A DNA stretch of 64,000 nucleotides from Nereocystis luetkeana (Eukaryota; Sar; Phaeophyceae; Laminariales; Laminariaceae). Shown piece after piece: positions 57,708 through 64,000 of the stretch (position 1 is the first letter of the stretch; each line of letters opens with the position of its first letter). The notes below the pieces were generated by a model that saw only the letters and a list, made by a program, of their open reading frames with translations, did not search any database and was not told the DNA's origin. The stretch spans positions 3,619,114 through 3,683,113 of the forward strand of contig JARUPZ010000034.1 of assembly GCA_031213475.1 (NCBI GenBank). The letters run 5' to 3'. Both the position numbers and the translations under genes were made by a program.

Positions 57708-58040
57708 CACCCCCCCCCCCCCCCCCCCCCCCCCCTGGTGCAGCTCACGGCGCCATTTCTTAGTGGGATGCAGCTCACCCTTCATGCGACTCGCCAGACA
57801 CCTCACGGCGCTGGGCGCTTGGTGCAAACGATGTCTGCCTGGTCGGTGAAACCCGACATGCTCCGTCTCGGCATTGTAGGGATGCGAGGGTCTATGGTCA
57901 TACGACTACGGCCATGCATGAGATCGAGTACATCTCTCCTATCGAGTACACCCCCCCCCCCCCCTGGTGCAAGCAATGTCTGCCTGGTCGGTGAAAACCC
58001 GACGTGCTCCGTCCCGGCATTGTAGGGATGCAAGGGTCCA
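57708..58040 (+). mobile_element. Poly-C tract and two family M units joined through poly-C
   Basis: A run of about 29 C at 57707-57735. A family M 3' unit runs from CAGCTCACCCTTCATGCGAC to ATCGAGTACA. A further run of about 14 C is followed directly by a second, shorter unit (TGGTGCAAGCAATGTCTGCC ... CATTGTAGGGATGCAAG). Confidence 0.75.
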
Positions 58041-58118
58041 TCTATTATATACATATATCTATATATACATAGGTTGGGTTTGGCGTCGGTTGCGAGATTG
58101 TAAAACGTGCCGCTCAGT

Positions 58119-58545
58119 ACGTGAGCTAGACAACCAGGGTACCTTTTTGTTTTTGTTTTTTTTTGGCGATCGGTCACTGCTGGTGATCGAGTTAGATCAT
58201 TCGTGCGGGGCGGAGAACCTCTACTCCGCAGCACAAGGGGAATGATCGTATCACGTAGCGTTCAAGGCAAGGCACCTAAAAGGCAGTTACACTCCCATTG
58301 CTGTCTCTGGAAGTGGCCACACCGGAAATTAAGTTAACTTACTGAAGCTGCCATCCGTATGCAAGCCCACCTCACAAGCGGTTCTTTGTAGGGTGCAGCT
58401 CATCCTTCTTGCGACTCGCCGAACTCCTCACGGCGCTTCGCGCTTGGTGCACGCAATGTCTGCCTGGTCGGTGAAAACCCGACGTGCTCCGTCCGGGCAT
58501 GGTAGGGATGCGAGGGTCTATGGTCATACGACTATTGCCATGCAT
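58119..58545 (+). mobile_element. LINE-associated family M, long copy without TATTAATA
   Basis: Sister of 49751-50222 and the empty-site reference for both TATTAATA insertions there (GAGCTAGACAACC at 58118 and TTCTTTGTAGGGTGC at 58383). Confidence 0.75.
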
Positions 58546-58554
58546 TACCAATTT

Positions 58555-58817
58555 TTTCCATGCAATATATGGAAGCAACGTCGTGAGCGCCCAAATGCTG
58601 AAGGTGTCTCTATTGTTACGGGGGACCATAGTTAATAGGACCTATGGTATACATAAAAACCTATATATTTAACCATTTTTAGTAACAATATTTGGTCCTA
58701 TTAACTATGGTCCCCCGTAATAGGAGTAGGAACGGTGCTCCGTCTCGAAAGGGGATGCGTGGTCAATGGTCAAATGACGATGGCAACCAACAAATGAGTA
58801 CCCCCCCCCCCCCCCTA
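58555..58817 (+). mobile_element. LINE 3' end split by a family A MITE, with poly-C tail
   Basis: ATGGAAGCAACGTCGTGAGCG and AAGGTGTCTCTATT, then the MITE (58616-58720), then AGGAGTAGGAACGGTGCTCC ... AACAAATGAGTAC and a C-run of about 15. Confidence 0.8.
58616..58720. mobile_element. Family A foldback MITE, near-consensus
   Basis: TTACGGGGGACCATAGTTAA ... TTAACTATGGTCCCCCGTAA, an almost perfect hairpin. Confidence 0.92.
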
Positions 58818-59552
58818 CCCACGTTTATCTCTGTACACCTTGTTTTTTTTCTGTCGTTTCGTTCTTGTTTCACGCCCCCCTCCCCCCCCCCCCCCCCCCA
58901 TTATTTTATTTTTTTGTTTTTCCCTCTTCCGTCGGCTCGATTCAAGGTTATCGTAGGCAGCGGACCGGCGGCCGTCAAGTGCGCGGTCATGTCCGCAAAG
59001 CTAGGTGCGTGGACCCTGAGAGATTTCTAGCCCAACCATTGGGGCTGCGAGTAGTCTGACTGTCCGTTTGTGTCGCCGAATAGGTATTGGTGTTGCGGTT
59101 TGGGCTGAACACCGACTGACTCAGCTAGTAGCCATTATACTGTCATGAAAATCGTCAGCGTAATGGATTGCAGCAGCATTCTGCCTCTTCCTCGCTCCTC
59201 TCTCCCCCCGAAACGAATCTAGAGGGTTTCCGCACTTCTACTGTATATTATGGCGTGTTTCTTGGGCGTACGTAAGATGAAAACTACTGGCGAATGTACT
59301 GTCCAGGCCAATCAGTACATTACTACTGCCAGTAGATTACTGCTGCCAGAACACACTGTGTCAGTGCCCAGTCCTAGTCGCAGCAGCCGGCGGCGTGCGG
59401 CATTTTGCCGGGCGGTGAGTTTTTTTCGACTTCCGTAAAGAGGCTTGAGTTCGCACAGACAGGTGTGAGATCGTTTTTTCATGGCTCCTTCTTTTTTTTT
59501 CTTTTTTTTCGACAACAGCACTAAGGGTGCTAACAAAGGTCTAACACACATG
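58818..59552. other. Non-coding, no gene recognised
   Basis: Contains another C-rich run at 58876-58899 and a family L end at 59443-59480. Confidence 0.3.
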
Positions 59553-59919
59553 AGAGGCGTTCTACGATAGAGGTTCACCCTGAACGTTCTGAGGCTTCTC
59601 ACTCAAGGAGCTCAATACCTCACCCGAAAACTTACTTTCAGCAATAATCAAATTCCGTCCCGATGAATAATGCCATGGCCCAGGTATATACAAAAACGTC
59701 ATTTTTTTAAAACACGATTGGCTTTCCGACGATTTTAGGTTAAGGAGCCCCGTCTCCCAGAAAACATGTTAGCCGAAAGGTGCTAGTACGGGGGACCATA
59801 GTTAATAGGACCAAATATTGTTGGTAAAGATGGTTAAATATTTACCTGGTAGGTTTCTATGTATACCATAGGTCCTATAAACTATGGTCCCCCGCAATAC
59901 CTCTATCGTAGAACGCGTC
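59553..59919. mobile_element. Foldback element family J, copy 2, split by a family A MITE
   Basis: GAGGCGTTCTACGATAGAGG ... CCTCTATCGTAGAACGCGTC. Matches 35224-35474. The MITE lies within its right terminal repeat region. Confidence 0.75.
59786..59897. mobile_element. Family A MITE with a TACCTGGTA insertion
   Basis: GTACGGGGGACCATAG ... CTATGGTCCCCCGCAA with TA at 59784-59785 and 59898-59899. The sister family J copy has a single TA, so the TA target duplication is proven. TACCTGGTA at 59843-59851 interrupts the otherwise conserved AAATATATAGGTTT block. Confidence 0.92.
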
Positions 59920-60221
59920 CAGACACGTATACACGCGGACGCTAGCGAGCTACGACTGTCGCCGGAGTTCGATAAGGGTTTCGCGGTGCGTGTGCAGAAA
60001 AAGGACTGAGTCGATGTTGAAAGAAGTTTTGGGCGAGACAACTCTGCCCCTAGCCGACGGCCAACTACAAATACAACCCAAAGAGGCGCAACGAAGTGTG
60101 GCCGAGACCACAGGCCGGCGCAGGAGGCCTCGTCCGATCCAAAACTTGCATTGAACGATCCACGGAAGAGAGACAGAATACAACAGGCAAATATTTTCGA
60201 GTGGATGGCTCTCTCGCTCTC
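59920..60221. other. Non-coding, no gene recognised
   Basis: Short open frames with mixed composition at 59920-60180, no recognisable product. It may hold a gene fragment. Confidence 0.25.
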
Positions 60222-60812
60222 TCTAGCTTCAATATGTTATCCACGACAGCTAACAGCAGCAGAACGATCGATAAGTTGGATGGTGACACAGCTGTATAGC
60301 GACGTTGCTTCGCGCCCGACGCTCGGGCGGCGGGCGGCGCGTCCCTCCGTGGCCAGACTACTGTCGCCTGGCGCGGGCTCGGGCCTAGAGACCAAGAGAA
60401 GCGCACTCGGCACGCACCTCTCCTTGGATACGTACGTGTACTCGTAGACTACACTGCTGTACAGCAGCAGCAGCAGCAGCAGTCAGTCACAAAATGGAAC
60501 ACAAAACACCAAGACAGGTTGGCTCTAGCGCACTCGCAGTGTCTCTTTGCCGCCAGACCAGAGACAGTCAGCCTTGACTCGGACGCTTGGGTCCCACGTG
60601 CAGAGCAGCGCACCCAGCGCGTCTCTTCCCGGCGCCACACCACGAGAACAGCAGTTAGTCTCGGCGTTTGCTCGTACAGCATCTCTACACACACAGCATA
60701 ATAATCTGTTTTTACCGCATAGGAAGACTGTTTCGATTCGCCAAGTTCACATGTGAAAATGCGATCGGGTCAAAATCTGAAGCTCAAAAATCGAACCACA
60801 CAAAAAAACGGC
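60222..60812. mobile_element. TIR element family N, copy 3, 5'-truncated
   Basis: ATGTTATCCACGACAGC onward matches 19970-20518. The right end GAACCACACAAAAAAACGGCC is a variant of the TIR. The left TIR is missing. A CAG run at 60461-60481 is longer than in the other copies. Confidence 0.7.
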
Positions 60813-61518
60813 CTAATGGGGGGAAAAAGTCGAGCGAGGCTGGCTGAAAAACGCTCGCACCACCCCTTGTCTGTGCGAATTAAATTCAATACCGCTCTTT
60901 ACGGCAGTTAAGGGTCGGCTACCAGGTGCTACTGTAGATAGCACGGTGGTCACAGGGGAATATAAAATAATCTATACCGGGTATTAATTTCTTGTATTTT
61001 GATTGAACTTCAGTTCACAATAGGTGCATATAATTTGGAACAGTGATATTATACCAGGTTTAGTATTCAGAACCAGAAAAAAAAACATGTTGTTGGTAGA
61101 AGTAGAGGTATATGCTGGTACCCCTTTTGTGAGGAACCGTCTAGCCTTCATATTTATGCCTTAACGCTTGGTATTTTTTCGTCCAGAGTTGGTTTGGTTT
61201 TTTGGAAGCATGGTGGGTTCAGATTACTATCCCCCCCCCTCCCCCCCCTCCTCCCCCTTCCCCCCCTCCCCCCTCGAAAAAAAATAGTTGCGTGCGGTGA
61301 TTTGCGGAGCCTTCCTGCGTCTTTGCCTCTGACTGATGCGTTTTTTTTATTTTTTTTTATAGGAAAGTGTTCCGAATAAGTGAGCTGTGAGTACGACTGA
61401 TTTGAATGGTTGAAACTTCAAAGTTTTGCAAGCTGCGCTCTACGTCAGACACGCTCATCGGACGTGTTTGTTCCACAGATGGTACATTCCATGCGTAATA
61501 TGACGTTTGAGAATTGAC
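60813..61518. other. Non-coding, C-rich in part
   Basis: 61230-61275 is a broken C-run. No gene recognised. Confidence 0.3.
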
Positions 61519-61610
61519 TTTAAGAGCTGCAGTCCCGTTTGGGGACTAAAAAACCACTCAAATGAGAAGAGTTTGTCCCCAGAACGGAACAGCAGTTTTG
61601 AAAGGGTTAA
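61519..61610. mobile_element. Family B foldback MITE
   Basis: TTAA at 61519-61522 and 61607-61610. GAGCTGCAGTCCCGTTTGGGG ... CAGCAGTTTTGAAAGGG. Confidence 0.85.
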
Positions 61611-61752
61611 CACTACGATTTACAGCAGTGTCAATACTTGATACGGGTGCTCAGTTCCGTTGGCTTAATGGCAGGCTCGTTTTTGTTCGATGGAAGAGCA
61701 CAGCAGTCAATTTGTTGGCTTTACTTCGCCGCTCAACTCTATACTATTGATA

Positions 61753-61857
61753 TTACGGAGGACCATAGTAAATAGGACCTACGGTACACAGAAAAACCTA
61801 TATATTTCCTTATTTTTACCAACAATGTTTGGTCCTATTTACTATCGTCCTCCGTAA
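61753..61857. mobile_element. Family A foldback MITE
   Basis: TTACGGAGGACCATAG ... CTATCGTCCTCCGTAA: the same G to A change occurs in both arms. Confidence 0.9.
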
Positions 61858-62106
61858 TAGTAACAATCCCGGGGGGGGGGGGGGGGTTATTACACATCTG
61901 GTAATATTCAGAGCCCACGATGGACCCCAGAACCATGTAAACCATCCTGTCCCTCAATAGAAGGATACTTTGTACGTTAATATTCAGTCCAAACGTGCGT
62001 TACAGTCAGAGACAGAGCGGTACCATCCCCGTATGTTTTTGTTCACTCAACACATTTGGTCGACCACGATGGGCAACACACCAAGGTATCCCCCTTACGC
62101 TTGTTA

Positions 62107-62211
62107 TTACGGGGGGCTATATTAAATAGGACCTGCGGTACATACAAAAACCTATATATTTAGCTATTTTTACTAACAGTATTTGGTCCTATTTACTATG
62201 GCCCCCCATAA
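62107..62211. mobile_element. Family A foldback MITE inside the array
   Basis: TTACGGGGGGCTATATTAAA ... TTTACTATGGCCCCCCATAA. Confidence 0.85.
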
Positions 62212-62697
62212 TAATGATATTTGGCTCTGATTGTTACTACGGTATGTTGGGTCCCCGTACATATTATTATATTATGAGGGGGGGGGGGGTATAGTGTAGT
62301 AATCAGAACCCACGATGGACACTAAAACCAAGTGATCCCCCCATTTTTTCTCACAATTTTTGGTTCTGATTGTTGATGGGTTCCCCCCTAGTATAAATAA
62401 TGCATATCACGAGGGAGGGGGGGTATACGGGGGGTACGCTGTAGGAGTCAGAACCCACGATGGACACTAAAACCAAGGTATTCCCCCATGTTCACTCGCA
62501 ACGTTTGGTTCTGATTACTGTGTTCCCCCCAGGTAGTACATGTTACCAGGGGGGGGGGGGGGGTATACTGTAGTAATCAGGACCCACCATGGACACTAAA
62601 ACCAAGGTATCCCCCCAGGTTTACTCACAACGTTTGGTTCTGATTATTACTATGTTTCCTCCTAGTATCATTAGTACATATTACGGAGGGTATGCTG

Positions 62698-62706
62698 TAC
62701 CTGGTA
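62698..62706. repeat. TACCTGGTA micro-insertion in array unit
   Basis: This unit reads TATGCTGTACCTGGTAGTAATCAG where its neighbours read TATACTGTAGTAATCAG. One TA is replaced by TACCTGGTA. Confidence 0.85.
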
Positions 62707-62938
62707 GTAATCAGAACCCACGATGGACGCCACTGTAAAACCAAGTTATCCGACCATGTTTACTCACAATGTTTGGTTCTGATTATTAATATGTTCCTCC
62801 CCCTAGTACTAATGGTACATATTAAGAGGGGGGGTATACTGTACTAATCAGAACCCACGATGGACGCTAAAATCAAGTTATTCGCCCGTGCTTACTCACA
62901 ATGTTTGGTTCTGATGAGTACTGCAGTATGTTTCGTCC

Positions 62939-62946
62939 TATTAATA
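62939..62946. repeat. TATTAATA micro-insertion in array unit
   Basis: This unit reads CGTCCTATTAATAGCATT where a sister has CCTCCTAGTATCATT. CTAG has become CTATTAATAG. Confidence 0.75.
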
Positions 62947-63045
62947 GCATTGCATAGTACGGGGGGCATGCTGTCGTAATCAGAAGCCACGATGGACACT
63001 AAAACCAAGGTATATCCTCATGTTTACTCCCAGTGTTAATTAACA

Positions 63046-63156
63046 TTACGGGGGACCCTATAAATAGTAAACAGGACCTACGGTACTCACAAAAACCTAT
63101 ATATTTCCACATTTTTACTAACAATATTTGGTCCTATTAACTGTGGTCCTCCGTAG
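63046..63156. mobile_element. Family A foldback MITE with a small internal insertion
   Basis: TTACGGGGGACCCTATAAAT ... CTGTGGTCCTCCGTAG. A few bases are inserted near the left arm. Confidence 0.8.
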
Positions 63157-63251
63157 TACTGTGTTCCCCCCTATTGATAGTGTTAGTGACTGTTAATAGC
63201 CGTGAAGTCCAGCCGACGATGCGTGCTTCTACGGCATGTAGCGAGGGGGGC

Positions 63252-63347
63252 AACACCTTTAGCAGAGCAGTCCCGATCTGGGGACAAACCAGTCTATTTG
63301 CAAGTGGTTTGCCCCCAAAACGGGACTGCGGTGCTGAAAGGGCTATA
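63252..63347. mobile_element. Family B foldback MITE
   Basis: AACACCTTTAGCAGAGCAGTCC ... GGGACTGCGGTGCTGAAAGGG. Confidence 0.75.
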
Positions 63348-63349
63348 AC

Positions 63350-63552
63350 CCATTCAAGACGGCAGTCAGTCCCGTTTTGGGGACGAACTATTACGGGGGA
63401 CCATAGTTAACAGGACCTATGGTATACATGAAAACCTATATATTTAACCATTTTTACCAACAAGATTTGGTCCTATTAACTATGGTCCCCCGTAATACTA
63501 GTAATTAGAGTCAAGATAGGCGTGTCTGTGCAGTGCAGCACTAAAAAGGGTT
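63350..63552. mobile_element. Family B MITE split by a family A MITE
   Basis: ACCCATTCAAGACGGCAG ... GGGGACGAACTA, then the family A copy at 63391-63495, then CAGCACTAAAAAGGGTTA. Confidence 0.65.
63391..63495. mobile_element. Family A foldback MITE, near-consensus
   Basis: TTACGGGGGACCATAG ... CTATGGTCCCCCGTAA with TA at 63389-63390 and 63496-63497. Confidence 0.92.
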
Positions 63553-63553
63553 A

Positions 63554-63676
63554 TTTTCGGGGGACCATAGTTAATAGGACCAAATATTGTTAGTAAAAAT
63601 GGTCAAATATACGTACAGGTTTTATGTACCAGGTATACCATACCAGGTAGGTCCTATTAACTATGGCCCCCCGTAA
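63554..63676. mobile_element. Family A MITE with two TACCAGGTA insertions
   Basis: TTTTCGGGGGACCATAG ... CTATGGCCCCCCGTAA. TACCAGGTA lies at 63627-63635 and 63641-63649. The neighbouring copy at 63714 has only the second, and the consensus has neither. A TACGTA also replaces part of the ATATATAGG block. Confidence 0.9.
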
Positions 63677-63713
63677 TAGTACAACACAACACTCTTTGGG
63701 GACTGCAGGGCTA

Positions 63714-63829
63714 TTTTCGGGGGACCATGGTTAATGGGACCAAATAGTGTTAGTAAAAATGGTCAAATATACGTACAAGTTTTATGTATACCATACCAGG
63801 TAGGTCCTATTAACTATGGCCCCCCGTAA
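63714..63829. mobile_element. Family A MITE with one TACCAGGTA insertion, recent duplicate
   Basis: Nearly identical to 63554-63676 including flanking AACACAACACTCTTT, so the pair arose by tandem duplication. TACCAGGTA at 63794-63802 is shared. The site of the extra insertion in the sister reads ATGTATACC here. Confidence 0.9.
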
Positions 63830-63837
63830 TAGTATAA

Positions 63838-64000
63838 CACAACACTCTTTTGGGACTGCAGTCCCGTCTTTGGGAACAAGCACTTGCAGTTAAAAGGCAT
63901 GTCTGTGCAGTGCAGCACTAAAAGGGTTCATTTAAAACTCTGTTAGGGCTGCAGTGCCGTTTTGGAGACAGACTGCTGATAATTAAAGTCAAAGCGGGTG
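63838..64000. mobile_element. Diverged family B remnants at window end
   Basis: GGACTGCAGTCCCGTCTTTGG ... GCAGCACTAAAAGGGTT, then AGGGCTGCAGTGCCGTTTTGG running to the window edge. Confidence 0.5.

Larger units (their letters stand above)
61870..63045 (+). repeat. Tandem array of about seven family-A-like units
   Basis: Units carry CAGAACCCACGATGGAC ... TTTACTCACAACGTTTGGTT and CTGATTA, followed by a G-run. CAGAACC or its variant starts at about 61910, 62304, 62449, 62578, 62712, 62849 and 62980 (spacing 129-145 bp among the last six). The first unit is interrupted by a family G element (about 61950-62027) and a family A MITE. One unit has TACCTGGTA (62698-62706) and another TATTAATA (62939-62946), absent from the others. 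Confidence 0.85.

Overview
The window is nuclear DNA of a eukaryote. It has a spliced gene with GT-AG introns, low-complexity protein inserts, microsatellites, tRNA-derived SINEs, non-LTR retrotransposon remains and many foldback DNA elements. Two host genes stand out: a DUF6314-like protein and a three-finger RanBP2-type zinc-finger protein with long Gly-rich linkers. Gene style, composition and repeat load suggest a stramenopile alga such as a brown alga. That placement is an inference; no taxonomic marker was found.

Layout. 1-1417 holds a foldback element with a 4-bp target duplication. 2475-3611 is the DUF6314-like gene. 3.6-12.3 kb is non-coding with old SINE and other repeat fragments. 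12.33-14.78 kb is a strikingly C-rich, G-poor stretch on the + strand. 15213-23476 (minus strand) is the zinc-finger gene in three exons, with a 445-bp first intron and a 7.1-kb second intron swollen by transposons. From 23.5 to 64 kb I find no convincing host gene. That part is a mosaic of SINEs, LINE pieces with C-homopolymer 3' ends (46-59 kb), and two abundant short foldback MITE families. Family A has a TA target duplication. Family B has a TTAA target duplication and CCC..GGG ends, like piggyBac. The last 2 kb is almost solid MITE, including a tandem array of family-A-like units.

The most unusual signal cuts across these elements. Three ultra-short sequences, each bounded by TA, recur far above chance: TACCAGGTA/TACCTGGTA (36 counted), TATTAATA (26 counted) and TACAGCAGTA/TACTGCTGTA (9 counted). 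Several sit inside repeats whose sister copies in the same window lack them, so filled and empty sites can be compared directly. The change is TA to TA-CCAGG-TA, or (C)TA(G) to (C)TA-TTAA-TA(G). They read as excision scars of TA-targeting DNA transposons, or as micro-insertions. TATTAATA is what remains if a family A element (TA|TTACGG...CCGTAA|TA) leaves two bases of each end behind.

Nested insertions give a relative history. A LINE received a family B MITE, the segment was then duplicated, and one copy later took an 819-bp TIR element carrying a 145-codon ORF. Family B is found inside family A, and A inside B, so both were active over overlapping periods.
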